From NCBI RefSeq assembly GCF_013817205.1, contig NZ_JACDDD010000011.1, positions 1 through 60,590 on the forward strand: DNA of 60,590 bases. The letters run 5' to 3'. This DNA is from Polaromonas sp. (lineage in GTDB: Bacteria > Pseudomonadota > Gammaproteobacteria > Burkholderiales > Burkholderiaceae_C). Position numbers and translations under genes: made by a program. The first letter of the stretch is position 1. Each line of letters opens with the position of its first letter. This document shows positions 8,274-17,827 of the stretch, one piece after another. The notes beneath the pieces are model-generated. The model did no database searches and was not told where the DNA came from. It worked only from the letters and a program-made list of their open reading frames with translations.

Positions 8274-9389
8274 ATGGATTTCGATTTCACTGACGACCAG
8301 GAGCAACTGCGCGACGCCGTCCGCAAATGGGTGGACAAGGGCTACGACTTCGAGCGCCGCCGCGGCATCGCCAAGGCCGGCGGTTTCTCGCGCGAGGCTT
8401 ACGGCCAGCTCGCCGAACTCGGCCTGTGCGGCCTCTACATCCCGGAAGCCAACGACGGCATGGGCATGGGCCCGGTCGAGGGCATGGTGGTGATGGAAGA
8501 GCTGGGACGCGGCATCGTGGCCGAACCGCTGGCCCAGTCGCTGATTGCCGGCGCTGTGCTCTCGGGTTACGCGCCCGAAGACGTCAAGGCCACGTGGCTA
8601 CCAAAGATTGCCAGCGGCGAAGCCCTCGTGGTGCTGGCCTCGCAGGAGCGCAAGGCCCGCTACCAACTCGATGTTTGTGAGGCAAAAGCGACCTCAGCCC
8701 CCGCCGGCTGGACTTTGTCTGCTACTAAAAGCATAGTACCCGCCGGCGACCAGGCCGACGCATTCATCGTTCCGGCACAGGCCGACGGCAAGATCGCCTT
8801 GTTCTTGGTGGAACGCACGGCCCCTGGCGTCACCACCCGTGGCTACGTCACGCAGGATGGTGGCCGCGCCGCCGACGTGATGATCAAGGATGCGCCCGCG
8901 ACACTGATCACGCTGGACGGGCTGACTGCTCTTGAGCATGGGACAGACATCGGCATCGCCGCCAGCTGCGCCGAAGCCGTCGGCGTGATGGACAAAACCC
9001 TGGCCATCACCGTCGAGTACATGAACACCCGCAAGCAGTTCGGCGTCTTCATCAGCAGCTTCCAGGCACTGCGCCACCGCGTGGCGGACATGAAGATGTA
9101 CTTGGAGCTGGCCCGCTCCATGAGTTACTACGCATCGCTCAAGCTCAATGCACCGGCCGCAGAACGCCGCGCCGCGATGGCCCGCGCCAAGTACCAGCTC
9201 GGCATTTCCATGCGTTTTGTCGGCCAGCAGGCGGTACAGCTACACGGCGGCATCGGCGTGACCGACGAGTACATCGTCAGCCACTACTTCAAGAAGCTGA
9301 CGCAGCTGGAAATGACATTCGGCGATACGCTGCATCACTTGGGTGAGGTCTCGGCCCGCATGCAAGACACAGCAGGCGTTTTCGCCTGA
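8274..9389 (+). CDS. Acyl-CoA dehydrogenase, small subunit of a pair
   Basis: 371 residues with the N-terminal helical domain (MDFDFTDDQEQLRDAVRKWV), the central beta domain and the C-terminal helical domain (QAVQLHGGIGVTDEY, then FGDTLHHL). The usual C-terminal catalytic Glu position is not evident, as in many partner subunits; it is likely to work with the preceding gene in one complex. The ATG at 8274 follows AGAAGGAACAACAAC, a good ribosome-binding site. Bases ~8691-8738, encoding ATSAPAGWTLSATKSIVP, match the dispersed ~50-bp repeat, with GWTLSATKSIV coinciding with the conserved GWxLxGxKxxV strand of the family. Confidence 0.9.
   Translation: MDFDFTDDQEQLRDAVRKWVDKGYDFERRRGIAKAGGFSREAYGQLAELGLCGLYIPEANDGMGMGPVEGMVVMEELGRGIVAEPLAQSLIAGAVLSGYAPEDVKATWLPKIASGEALVVLASQERKARYQLDVCEAKATSAPAGWTLSATKSIVPAGDQADAFIVPAQADGKIALFLVERTAPGVTTRGYVTQDGGRAADVMIKDAPATLITLDGLTALEHGTDIGIAASCAEAVGVMDKTLAITVEYMNTRKQFGVFISSFQALRHRVADMKMYLELARSMSYYASLKLNAPAAERRAAMARAKYQLGISMRFVGQQAVQLHGGIGVTDEYIVSHYFKKLTQLEMTFGDTLHHLGEVSARMQDTAGVFA
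8691..8738 (+). repeat. Dispersed ~50-bp repeat, copy 2 (inside the acyl-CoA dehydrogenase gene)
   Basis: Reads ACCTCAGCCCCCGCCGG, then TGTCTGCTACTAAAAGCATA, in the arm-then-core orientation (O1). It is more diverged than most copies and is read in frame. Confidence 0.6.
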
Positions 9390-9423
9390 TCACGATCACA
9401 ACAACAACAATCAGGAGACAACC

Positions 9424-10803
9424 ATGACAACTCGCCGCACGCTCTTCACCCTGGTCGCCAGCACCTTGTTGCTGGCCGCCTGCGCCACATCACCCACACC
9501 CGAACAACACCCGCCGATTGTGTTTGTGCATGGCAACGGCGACACCGCAGCACTGTGGCAGACCACGATCTGGCGTTTTGAGTCGAACGGCTGGCCGCGC
9601 GAGCGCCTGCACGCGATCGATGTGCCCTACCCTGTGGCACGCGACGACGACGGCAAGGCCCAGCCTGGCCGCACATCGACCGCCGAGCACATGGCCTTCC
9701 TGAAGTCCGAGGTCGACAAGGTGCTGCAAGCCACGGGCGCGCGCCAGGTTGTGCTGGTCGGCAACTCCCGCGGCGGCAACGCCATCCGCAACTACATCTA
9801 CAACGGCGGCGGCGCTTCACGCGTGAGCCATGCCGTCCTGGGCGGTACACCGAATCACGGCGTGCAGGCCATCAAGGGTTTTCGCGAGTTCAATGAATTT
9901 GCCGGCACCGGCCCCTTCCTGACCGGGCTCAACGCACCGAAAAACGCCGCCGGCGACGAAGTCAGCGGCCCAGTCAAGTGGCTGACCCTGCGCTCGGACA
10001 ACAACGACAAGTTTGCCCAGCCTGACGGCCTCTGGATAGGCGCAAAAGGCACACCGACCAATGTGACTTTTGACGGGCCTGCGCTCAAGGGCGCGACTAA
10101 TATCGTGCTGCCGCGCGTCGATCACCGCGAGACCTCGTTTTCGCCCGCCGCCTTTGAGGCGACCTACCGCTTCATCACCGGCAAGGCCCCACAGACCCTG
10201 GCCATCCAGCCTGAAACACCCATCATGCTCAACGGCAAGCTCGCCGGCCTGGGCCTGAGCCCGACCGACCCGGCCTCCGGCAACTACACCAACAACCTGC
10301 CACTGCCCGGCGCGCAACTGATGGTCTACGCCACCGACCCCGCCACCGGAGCACGTGTAGGCAACGCCGTCCACAGCAAAACCGTCGGCACCGACGGCAT
10401 GTGGGGGCCCTTCACCGCGCAGCCAGGTGTTCCATACGAGTTCGCGATACAGGCCACCGGTTATGCCACCACCCACATTTACCGCAGCCCCTTCCCGCGC
10501 TCCAGCAAGATCATCAACCTGCGCGCAGAGCGCATCCCCGAGGCCGACAAGGCCGCCAAATCCACGATCACGATGACCCGCCCGCGCGGCTACTTCGACG
10601 CGCAGCGTGACAGGATGATGTTTGACAGCCAAGCCGCACTGCCGGGTGTGCCCCCTGCAGGCGCCGGCGTTTCAAGCTCGAAAATCAATCTCCTGCAAGA
10701 AGGCATGCGCCCGATTTCAGCAGACTTCAATGGAGAAAAGATCACCGGGCAGACCTGGCCGGTGAGCGGCAACCATGTGGTGGTGCTGGAGTTGACTTAC
10801 TGA
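9424..10803 (+). CDS. Lipoprotein alpha/beta-hydrolase (esterase/lipase-like)
   Basis: 459 residues from the ATG at 9424, which has CAGGAGACAACC before it. MTTRRTLFTLVASTLLLAAC is a lipoprotein signal with lipobox LAAC, so the protein is probably anchored in the outer membrane or periplasm. The hydrolase fold shows IVFVHGNGDTAALW (oxyanion-hole region) and the nucleophile elbow GNSRGG; a candidate catalytic His lies in RVDHRETSF. After about residue 280 comes an extra beta-rich region (LPGAQLMVYATDPATGARVG) like carboxypeptidase-regulatory or carbohydrate-binding modules. It follows the dehydrogenase pair by 34 bp. Substrate unknown; PHB/PHV depolymerase-like secreted esterases share this layout. 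Confidence 0.8.
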   Translation: MTTRRTLFTLVASTLLLAACATSPTPEQHPPIVFVHGNGDTAALWQTTIWRFESNGWPRERLHAIDVPYPVARDDDGKAQPGRTSTAEHMAFLKSEVDKVLQATGARQVVLVGNSRGGNAIRNYIYNGGGASRVSHAVLGGTPNHGVQAIKGFREFNEFAGTGPFLTGLNAPKNAAGDEVSGPVKWLTLRSDNNDKFAQPDGLWIGAKGTPTNVTFDGPALKGATNIVLPRVDHRETSFSPAAFEATYRFITGKAPQTLAIQPETPIMLNGKLAGLGLSPTDPASGNYTNNLPLPGAQLMVYATDPATGARVGNAVHSKTVGTDGMWGPFTAQPGVPYEFAIQATGYATTHIYRSPFPRSSKIINLRAERIPEADKAAKSTITMTRPRGYFDAQRDRMMFDSQAALPGVPPAGAGVSSSKINLLQEGMRPISADFNGEKITGQTWPVSGNHVVVLELTY

Positions 10804-11079
10804 GTTTCTGGACTCAACGGCGATTTGGCGCACCAGTCAGGCGCCACGCCGCGTACTCAGTTTGTAGCCCACAAGGCAGAGAAACAGCCCAACCCCCGAC
10901 CACAGGCAGAACGCAAAAAATTTTGCCGCTGTTTCGCCGAACAATTGGGCGGCCAACAGTGTGAGTCCGCACAAGGCGCGACATGTACCGCTGCCATCAG
11001 GCATGGGTTGATTACCGATGATGAAACCCAATCCGTAGAATGCGCAAAATATGCCTACAAGACCCAAGGCGATGCCTAG

Positions 11080-12240
11080 GGAAGGTCTGAACAAGTCCAC
11101 CAATCATGCCGTCGCGCGTTGATTGATGCAAGGGAGACTGGGCGATGAGCCAAATCAGTTTTGCGGATGCGGAGTATGCCGGTAAGCGCAAGAAGACCCG
11201 GCGCGAGGTGTTCCTCGAAGAGATGGAGCTGGTAGTGCCGTGGAAGGTGCTGCTCAAGATCATTGAGCCGCACTACCCGGTGGCCGGCCGCGGCCGCAGG
11301 CCGTACGCGCTGGAGTCGATGCTGCGGGTGCACCTGATGCAGAACTGGTTTGCACTCTCCGACCCGGCGATGGAAGAGGCACTGTACGAGATCGCCTCGC
11401 TTCGCAGCTTTGCGCGCCTGAGCTTGAACGAACCGATTCCGGACGAGACGACCATCCTGAACTTCCGCCACCTGCTGGAGGCCAACGATTTGGCCGACGA
11501 CATGCTCAAGGTGGTCAACGCGCTACTGGCGCGCAAGGGCCTGCTGCTCAAGCGCGGTTCCATCGTTGACGCCACCATCATTGCCGCGCCCAGTTCCACG
11601 AAGAACGCTGACGGCGAGCGTGATCCTGAGATGCATCAGACCAAGAAGGGCAACCAGTGGTTCTTCGGCATGAAGGCCCACATCGCAGTAGACGCGGATA
11701 GCGGCCTGGTGCACACCGTCACCACGACTGCAGCGAACGAGGCGGATGTCGAGCAGGTCGGCGATCTGCTGCATGGCAAGGAAGAACAGGTCTGGGCTGA
11801 CTCCGGCTATCGCGGCGCGTCGAGCCGAGTGAAGCGCAATGTGCAGTGGCATATCGCTGCCAGGCCGAGCGATATTGCCAAGCTGCCTCAAGGCAGGGCC
11901 AAGACGAAGGTGCAGAAGGAAGAACACCGCAAGGCCAGCGTGTGCGCGAAGGTGGAGCATCCATTCCGCGTGATCAAGCGGCAATTCGGATTGGTGAAGG
12001 CCCGCTTTCGCGGGCTTGCAAAGAACACCGCGCACGTCGTCACGCTGTTTGCGCTGTCGAACTTGTGGATGGCGCGCAAACAGTTGATGGCGATGACGGG
12101 AGTGGTCCGTCCGAAAGCGGCATGAGGCGGGGAATGAGGCCAAAACTCCCTGACAACACGTATTGCAAGCGGCACTTGGCGCTCACGCGCCAACTTGATG
12201 CCCTCAACTTGCTCGTGAAGCAGGCTTGTTCAGACCTTCC
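11080..12240 (+). mobile_element. Complete IS5-family insertion sequence, 1161 bp
   Basis: Perfect 16-bp terminal inverted repeats (GGAAGGTCTGAACAAG at 11080-11095; its complement at 12225-12240). It is flanked by a CTAG direct repeat at 11076-11079 and 12241-12244, fitting the YTAR target of the IS5 group. It holds one uninterrupted transposase gene, so it looks able to move. Confidence 0.95.
11145..12125 (+). CDS. IS5-family transposase
   Basis: 326 residues, full length for the group. N-terminal DUF772-like region (PHYPVAGRGRRPYALESMLR), then a DDE catalytic core: first Asp in GSIVDATIIAAPSS, second in VWADSGYRGA, and the Glu in KVEHPFRVIKRQFG, the family's YREK-like region. The ATG is preceded by AAGGGAGACTGGGCG. 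It cuts and joins the element ends. No frameshift or internal stop. Confidence 0.96.
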   Translation: MSQISFADAEYAGKRKKTRREVFLEEMELVVPWKVLLKIIEPHYPVAGRGRRPYALESMLRVHLMQNWFALSDPAMEEALYEIASLRSFARLSLNEPIPDETTILNFRHLLEANDLADDMLKVVNALLARKGLLLKRGSIVDATIIAAPSSTKNADGERDPEMHQTKKGNQWFFGMKAHIAVDADSGLVHTVTTTAANEADVEQVGDLLHGKEEQVWADSGYRGASSRVKRNVQWHIAARPSDIAKLPQGRAKTKVQKEEHRKASVCAKVEHPFRVIKRQFGLVKARFRGLAKNTAHVVTLFALSNLWMARKQLMAMTGVVRPKAA

Positions 12241-12512
12241 CTAGCGAACTGAAGGTGGGTTGTTGGCTCGTCAATAACCGTTCTTCGGTCTGCTCTTTGA
12301 GAGCCAGCGTTAACGCCAGAAGAAAAGCAACAAAAACGAAAAATCCGAAGATCCTTGTCAGGTGAGGAACCGGCTGGAAAATCAGAACCGCCAGCCCAAT
12401 TCCGCCCATCACAAGGATGACGAGCTGCAAGAGGATACGCAGAAATCTCATCGCGCCGGGCGATACAAGTAAAGGCGCAGGGCTTCGCGGTGGTCCGAGT
12501 TAGCCCGCGAAC

Positions 12513-13070
12513 TCAAACCAGCAGCCGCGAGGTCCTAGGCACATGCGCCATCAGAAACTCCATCTGGTCCGCCAGAATGCGGCGGTTGCGCAGGATGAAG
12601 TCTTCCCACAGGCTGGGCACGTAAGGCGTGTAAAGCAGCGGCATGTGGGCCTGCTCGGGCGTGCGGCTGCTCTTGCGGTGGTTGCAGGCCCGGCAGGCGG
12701 TGACCACGTTCATCCAGGTGTCGATGCCGTTTTGCGCAAACGGGATGATGTGTTCGCGGGTCAGGTCTTCCTCATGGAAGTGGTCGCCGCAGTAGGCGCA
12801 GATGTTGCGGTCGCGGATAAACAGCTTGCCGTTGGTCAGCCCCGGCTTCAGGTTGAAGGGGTTGATGTTGGGCACGCCCTTGGTGCCGATGATGCTGTTG
12901 ACGTTGATGATGGACTGGTTGCCGGTCACCGCATTGTGGCCACCGTGAAAGGTCGCCACCCGCGCACCCATCTCCCAGCGCACTTCCTCCGAGGCATAGT
13001 GCAACACGGCTTGTTCGAGGCTGATCCACGACTGTGGCAACCCCTGGGCTGAGAGCTTCAAGACCTTCAA
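12513..13070 (-). CDS. HNH endonuclease family protein
   Basis: 185 residues from a TTG at 13070. This start is chosen because GGAGG sits five bases upstream and the conserved N-terminus (KVLKLSAQGLPQSWISLEQA) begins right after it; the frame stays open to an ATG at 13130, but the extra residues look non-coding. The zinc/HNH region is CAYCGDHF, REHIIPFAQNG and NVVTACRACNHRK, i.e. two Cys pairs plus the H-N-H residues. Such stand-alone HNH proteins are common in Burkholderiales chromosomes. The role (repair, or a domesticated nuclease) is unknown. It is divergent from ribF. Confidence 0.85.
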   Translation of the reverse strand: MKVLKLSAQGLPQSWISLEQAVLHYASEEVRWEMGARVATFHGGHNAVTGNQSIINVNSIIGTKGVPNINPFNLKPGLTNGKLFIRDRNICAYCGDHFHEEDLTREHIIPFAQNGIDTWMNVVTACRACNHRKSSRTPEQAHMPLLYTPYVPSLWEDFILRNRRILADQMEFLMAHVPRTSRLLV

Positions 13071-13230
13071 ACGAACCTCCACTGGTTTAAAAACGCATGG
13101 AACCGGACTTAAAAATACCTGACGCCTCAATATACAGCGAATTCATGACAAAGCTCACCGTGCAGGGGCTTTGGCCGCTTCAACCCGCACCCAGCCGACC
13201 TGTGGCGCTATTAAAACGATAATTGGCAGC

Positions 13231-14241
13231 ATGCAGATCTTTCGCGGTTACCACCATCCCCGACTCGCAGCTCAATGCGCGCTGACCATAGGCAACTTCG
13301 ATGGCGTGCACCGGGGCCACCAGGCCATGCTGGCGCTGCTGAAGAACGAGGCACAGCACCGGGGCGTGCCGAGTTGCGTGATGACTTTTGAGCCGCATCC
13401 GCGCGACTACTTCGCGGCGGTCACCCGCAAGCCCGAACTGGCACCGGCGCGTATTGCCACACTGCGCGACAAGCTGACCGAGCTGGCGCGTTGCGGCATC
13501 GACCAGTGTGTGGTGCTGCCTTTCAATGCGCGGCTGGCGGCTCAGCCGGCAGAAGACTTTATTGACGATGTGCTGATCAAGGGCCTGGGCGTGCGTTACG
13601 TACTGGTCGGCGACGACTTCCGCTTCGGCGCCAAACGCACGGGTGACTACACCATGCTGGATGCGGCGGGTGAGCGCCTGGGTTTTGACGTGGCACGCAT
13701 GAACAGTTATGAAGTGAGCAACACACGGGTGTCGAGCTCGGCGGTGCGCGATGCGCTAGGGCAAGGCCAGATGAGTCGCGTGGCCAGTCTGCTGGGCCGG
13801 CCCTACAGCATCTCCGGCCACGTGGTGCACGGCCGCAAGCTGGGACGCGAGCTCGGTTTTCGCACCCTGAACCTGCGCTTTTCGCACTGGAAGCCTGCCG
13901 CCAGCGGGATTTTCGCAGTGCAGGTCTTCGGCCTGGGCCCGGACCCCCTGCCCGGCGTTGCCAACCTGGGTATACGCCCCACGCTTGACCCGGACGATGT
14001 CAACGGCGGGCGGGTGCTGCTGGAAACCCATTGCCTGGACTGGCCCGCCAGCCTGGGCGCCGAGGAGGCATACGGTAAAATCATCCGCGTGGAACTGCTA
14101 CACAAACTGCACGACGAACTGAAGTACGACGGTCTGGACAGCCTCAAGGCGGGCATTGCCAGGGACTGCGATGACGCTCGGGCATTTTTTGCGTCCATGC
14201 ACACGGAAACCAGCCGCCAGACGACGCGCGACCGAATTTAG
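13231..14241 (+). CDS. ribF: Bifunctional riboflavin kinase / FAD synthetase
   Basis: 336 residues from the ATG at 13231. It converts riboflavin to FMN and then FAD. The N-terminal nucleotidyltransferase domain has [15 protein letters not shown] and [14 protein letters not shown]; the C-terminal kinase domain has [15 protein letters not shown] and [10 protein letters not shown]. An ATG at 13192-equivalent positions upstream gives a poorer N-terminus. There is no Shine-Dalgarno; GATAAT at 13218-13223 is seven bases before the start. It precedes ileS-lspA, the classic gammaproteobacterial and betaproteobacterial order. No FMN riboswitch was recognised in the 160 bp upstream. Confidence 0.95.
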   Translation: MQIFRGYHHPRLAAQCALTIGNFDGVHRGHQAMLALLKNEAQHRGVPSCVMTFEPHPRDYFAAVTRKPELAPARIATLRDKLTELARCGIDQCVVLPFNARLAAQPAEDFIDDVLIKGLGVRYVLVGDDFRFGAKRTGDYTMLDAAGERLGFDVARMNSYEVSNTRVSSSAVRDALGQGQMSRVASLLGRPYSISGHVVHGRKLGRELGFRTLNLRFSHWKPAASGIFAVQVFGLGPDPLPGVANLGIRPTLDPDDVNGGRVLLETHCLDWPASLGAEEAYGKIIRVELLHKLHDELKYDGLDSLKAGIARDCDDARAFFASMHTETSRQTTRDRI

Positions 14242-14348
14242 ACGATCTCGTCGCCCCTGGCCCCGCCACTCTCCGGCGCAAGGCTTGTCAACCCGAACAG
14301 CATTTCCGGCAGCCTTGCCTCACCAGGCCGCCTCAACAAGAGTTTTCC

Positions 14349-17180
14349 ATGTCCGACAACAAGACCGATTACCGCAGCACCCTCAACCTGCCCGACACGC
14401 CGTTTCCGATGCGCGGCGACCTGCCCAAACGCGAAGCGGGCTGGGTCAAGGAGTGGGACGACAAGGGCATTTATAAAAAGCTGCGTGATGTGCGCGCCGG
14501 CAAGCCAAAGTTTGTGTTGCATGACGGGCCGCCCTATGCCAACGGCCAGATCCACATCGGCCACGCCGCCAACAAGATTCTCAAAGACATGATCGTCAAG
14601 GCGCGCCAGCTCAAAGGCCTGGACGCTGTGTATGTGCCGGGCTGGGACTGCCACGGCCTGCCGATCGAAAACGCCATCGAAAAGCTGCATGGCCGCAATC
14701 TTTCCAGAGACGACGTGCAGGCCAAGAGCCGCACTTTTGCCACGGAACAGATCGCTGCGCAGAAAGAAGACTTCAAACGCTTGGGCGTACTCGGTGAATG
14801 GGCCAACCCCTACCTGACCATGAACCCCGGCAACGAAGCCGACGAGATCCGCGCGCTCAAACGCATCATGGAGCGCGGCTTTGTCTATCGCGGCCTGAAG
14901 CCCGTCTACTGGTGTTTCGACTGCGGCTCCTCGCTGGCCGAATTTGAGATCGAATACGCCGACAAGAAGTCGCAAACCCTGGATGTCGGTTTCAAAAGTG
15001 CCGAGCCGGAAAAGCTCACTGCGGCCTTTGGCCTGAAAAGTCTGGACAAAGACGCCTTCGCCGTGATCTGGACCACCACCGCCTGGACCATCCCGGCCAA
15101 CCAGGCGCTGAATCTGAACCCCGAACTGGAGTACGCACTGGTCGACACCGAGCGCGGTATCCTCCTGCTGGCTTCGGTGCTGGTGGAAAAGTGCATGGCG
15201 CGTTATGAGTTGACCGGCACCGTGCTGGCCACTACCCCGGGCAAAAATCTGGCGCTGCTCAATTTCATGCATCCGCTGCACGACGTCGATGCGGGCTACC
15301 GGCGCCTGAGCCCGGTGTTTCTGGCCGACTACGCCACCGCCGAAGACGGCACCGGTATCGTGCACTCCTCGCCGGCTTACGGCGTGGAAGACTTTAACTC
15401 TTGCGTGGCGAACGGCATTGCCTACGACGACATCCTGAACCCGGTGCAGGGCAACGGCCGCTATGTGGACGAACTCGCACTGTTCGGCGGGCTGAACATC
15501 TGGAAAGCCGCACCGCTGGTGATCGACGCGCTACGCGATGCCGGCCGCCTGTTTGCCACCGAAAACATCACGCACAGCTACCCGCATTGCTGGCGCCACA
15601 AGACGCCGGTGATCTACCGCGCGGCCGCCCAGTGGTTTGTGCGCATGGACGAGGGCGTTGGCGTTTTCACCAAAGACAAGGCGCCACAAACCCTGCGCCA
15701 GCTGGCGCTGGACGCCATCGAGGAAACCAGTTTCTATCCGGAAAACGGCAAAGCCCGCTTGCGCGACATGATCGCCGGCCGGCCCGACTGGTGCATCAGC
15801 CGCCAGCGCAACTGGGGCGTGCCCCTGCCGTTTTTCATCCACACCGCCACCGGTGAGCTGCACCCGCGCACCATGGAAATCATGGACCAGGCAGCCAGCA
15901 TGGTGCAAGCCGGCGGCGTTGAGGCCTGGAGCAAGGCCACGGCCGAATCCATCATCGGCGCGGATGGCGAGCATGGGGCGCCCAACTACATCAAGAGCAC
16001 CGACATCCTTGACGTCTGGTTTGACTCCGGCACCACGCACGACCACGTGCTTCGCCACAGCCACGCGGCGCAATCCACCTGGCCAGCCGATCTATATCTT
16101 GAAGGCCATGACCAGCACCGCGGCTGGTTCCACTCGTCGCTGCTCACCTCATGCGCGATGTACGACCACGCGCCTTACAAGGGCCTGCTGACGCACGGCT
16201 TCACGGTGGACGGCAAGGGCCGCAAGATGAGCAAAAGTGAAGGCAATGTGGTGGCACCGCAAGAGGTTTCGGGCAAGCTGGGCGCCGAGATCATCCGCCT
16301 GTGGTGCGCATCGACCGACTACTCCGGCGACCTGGCCATCGACGACAAGATCCTCGCGCGGGTGGTGGACGCCTACCGCCGCATCCGCAACACACTGCGC
16401 TTTCTGCTGGCCAACATCAGCGACTTCGACCCGCTCAGCGACGCGGTGCCGCTGGCGCAGATGCTGGAGATCGACCGTTACGCGCTCAGCCGCGCGGCCC
16501 AGTTGCAAGCCGACATCCTGGCGCATTACGAGGTCTATGAGTTCCACCCGGTGGTCTCCAAACTGCAGATCTACTGCAGCGAAGACCTGGGCTCCTTCTA
16601 TCTCGACATTCTCAAGGACCGGCTCTACACCACGGCACCAAAATCGCTGGCCCGGCGCAGCGCACAGACCGCGCTGCACCAGATCACGCACGCCATGTTG
16701 CGCTGGATGGCGCCTTTCCTGAGCTTCACCGCTGAGGAAGCCTGGAAGGTCTTCGGCAGCTCAGAGTCCATCTTTATGGAAACCTATTCAGATCTGGGCG
16801 CGCCTGACGAAGCCCTGCTGGCCAAATGGACCCGCATGCGCGAGCTGCGTGATGTAGTCAACAAGGACATCGAAGCGCTGCGTGCCGACGGAAAGGTCGG
16901 CTCGTCGCTGCAGGCCAACGTGGCTTTACAAGTTGGCCTGGACGACCACGCCCTGCTGGCCAGCCTGGAGGAGGATTTGAAGTTTGTCTTCATTACATCT
17001 GCTATTGAATTGATAGCTGGTGATGCCCTGTCGATAAGGGTCAAGACCAGTTTTGACACCAAGTGCGAGCGCTGCTGGCACTACCGCGCCGACGTCGGGC
17101 GGGATCCGGCGCATCCCACGATTTGCGGCCGCTGCACCAGCAATCTGTTTGGCGCCGGCGAAGACAGGAGGTTCGCGTAA
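14349..17180 (+). CDS. ileS: Isoleucyl-tRNA synthetase
   Basis: 943 residues, normal for bacterial IleRS. Class I signatures: [19 protein letters not shown] (HIGH box) and [12 protein letters not shown] (KMSKS box). The CP1 editing domain contains [14 protein letters not shown]. The C-terminus carries the zinc site CERCWHY...CGRC. Bases 16999-17018 hold GCTATTGAATTGATAGCT, the core of the dispersed repeat without its arm, encoding AIELIAG in the loop before the zinc domain. The stop TAA overlaps the lspA ATG by one base, so the two are translationally coupled. Confidence 0.98.
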   Translation: MSDNKTDYRSTLNLPDTPFPMRGDLPKREAGWVKEWDDKGIYKKLRDVRAGKPKFVLHDGPPYANGQIHIGHAANKILKDMIVKARQLKGLDAVYVPGWDCHGLPIENAIEKLHGRNLSRDDVQAKSRTFATEQIAAQKEDFKRLGVLGEWANPYLTMNPGNEADEIRALKRIMERGFVYRGLKPVYWCFDCGSSLAEFEIEYADKKSQTLDVGFKSAEPEKLTAAFGLKSLDKDAFAVIWTTTAWTIPANQALNLNPELEYALVDTERGILLLASVLVEKCMARYELTGTVLATTPGKNLALLNFMHPLHDVDAGYRRLSPVFLADYATAEDGTGIVHSSPAYGVEDFNSCVANGIAYDDILNPVQGNGRYVDELALFGGLNIWKAAPLVIDALRDAGRLFATENITHSYPHCWRHKTPVIYRAAAQWFVRMDEGVGVFTKDKAPQTLRQLALDAIEETSFYPENGKARLRDMIAGRPDWCISRQRNWGVPLPFFIHTATGELHPRTMEIMDQAASMVQAGGVEAWSKATAESIIGADGEHGAPNYIKSTDILDVWFDSGTTHDHVLRHSHAAQSTWPADLYLEGHDQHRGWFHSSLLTSCAMYDHAPYKGLLTHGFTVDGKGRKMSKSEGNVVAPQEVSGKLGAEIIRLWCASTDYSGDLAIDDKILARVVDAYRRIRNTLRFLLANISDFDPLSDAVPLAQMLEIDRYALSRAAQLQADILAHYEVYEFHPVVSKLQIYCSEDLGSFYLDILKDRLYTTAPKSLARRSAQTALHQITHAMLRWMAPFLSFTAEEAWKVFGSSESIFMETYSDLGAPDEALLAKWTRMRELRDVVNKDIEALRADGKVGSSLQANVALQVGLDDHALLASLEEDLKFVFITSAIELIAGDALSIRVKTSFDTKCERCWHYRADVGRDPAHPTICGRCTSNLFGAGEDRRFA
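16999..17018 (+). repeat. Core-only match to the dispersed repeat (inside ileS)
   Basis: GCTATTGAATTGATAGCT is an imperfect palindrome matching the repeat core, but the GC-rich arm is absent. It could be a remnant or a chance match. Confidence 0.4.
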
Positions 17181-17677
17181 TGCCCAAGAGCACCTTCAGA
17201 ACCACCACTGCGAGCCTGCTCCCCTGGCTGGGCCTGGCGCTGATCCTGCTGATCGCGGACCAGTTCACCAAGGTGCTGATCCTGGGCTATTACCAGCTCG
17301 GCGACGCGACCTACGTGACCAGCTTCTTCAACATCGTGCGGGTGCACAACAGTGGCGCTGCGTTTTCCTTCCTGGCTTCGGCATCGGGCTGGCAGCGCTG
17401 GTTTTTCACCGCCATCGGCATCGCAGCTGCCATCTTCATCGTCTGGATGCTCAAATCGCACTCCGGGCAAAAGCTGTTTTCGTTCGCGTTGGCCTGCATC
17501 CTGGGCGGTGCCGTGGGCAATGTGATCGACCGCCTTCTGTATGGTTACGTCGTGGACTTTCTCGATTTTCACTATGCAGGCTGGCACTTCCCTGCCTTCA
17601 ACATCGCCGATGCTGCCATCAGCATCGGCGCAGTCTGCCTGATCCTGGACGAGTTATTGCGCGTGAAAAGGAGTTAG
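17180..17677 (+). CDS. lspA: Signal peptidase II (prolipoprotein signal peptidase)
   Basis: 165 residues. This inner-membrane aspartyl protease removes signal peptides from lipoproteins. Four membrane helices; [43 protein letters not shown] (first catalytic Asp region) and [11 protein letters not shown] (second catalytic Asp) match the conserved boxes. The start at 17180 is fixed by AGGAGG at 17167-17172 and the one-base overlap with the ileS stop. A GC-rich repeat begins directly after its TAG. Confidence 0.97.
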   Translation: MPKSTFRTTTASLLPWLGLALILLIADQFTKVLILGYYQLGDATYVTSFFNIVRVHNSGAAFSFLASASGWQRWFFTAIGIAAAIFIVWMLKSHSGQKLFSFALACILGGAVGNVIDRLLYGYVVDFLDFHYAGWHFPAFNIADAAISIGAVCLILDELLRVKRS

Positions 17678-17777
17678 CCCCCACGTTTGCTCGCTTCGCG
17701 TAGCGCTCTGCCCCCGAGGGGGGCGCTGCGCCTGCGGCCCGGCGGAGCCGGTTCCGCGGCCCCGGCTGGTAAAGAGG
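17678..17777 (+). repeat. GC-rich post-stop repeat, copy A (after lspA)
   Basis: Begins CCCCCACG at the base after the lspA stop. It contains a CCCCCGAGGGGG palindrome, then CGCTGCGCCTGCGG, a GCCGG-type hairpin and CCGCGGCCCC. No U tract follows, so it is not a canonical terminator. Confidence 0.85.
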
Positions 17778-17827
17778 CCCACCTGTCTAGCGTATGCGCT
17801 GGCGTATAGTCGTCTAAATCTGAAGTT

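Larger units (their letters stand above)
10837..12451 (-). pseudogene. Small membrane-protein gene split by an IS5-type element
   Basis: Two pieces on the minus strand: 12451-12245 (start MRFLRILLQLVILVMGG) and 11079-10837 (end LVGYKLSTRRGA, TGA). Removing the element and one CTAG copy joins ...PTFSS to LGIALGLVGIF in frame, giving 149 codons. The rebuilt protein has four hydrophobic helices and no family I recognise. The intact frame on both sides argues for a recent insertion. The gene lies 61 bp downstream of the HNH gene on the same strand. Confidence 0.85.

Noticed and set aside
13071-13230. FMN riboswitch before ribF
   Set aside because: The space is only 160 bp, shared with a divergent gene, and shows none of the conserved RFN stems.
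14238-15365. 375-codon minus-strand frame
   Set aside because: Shadow of ileS, whose HIGH and editing motifs are beyond doubt.
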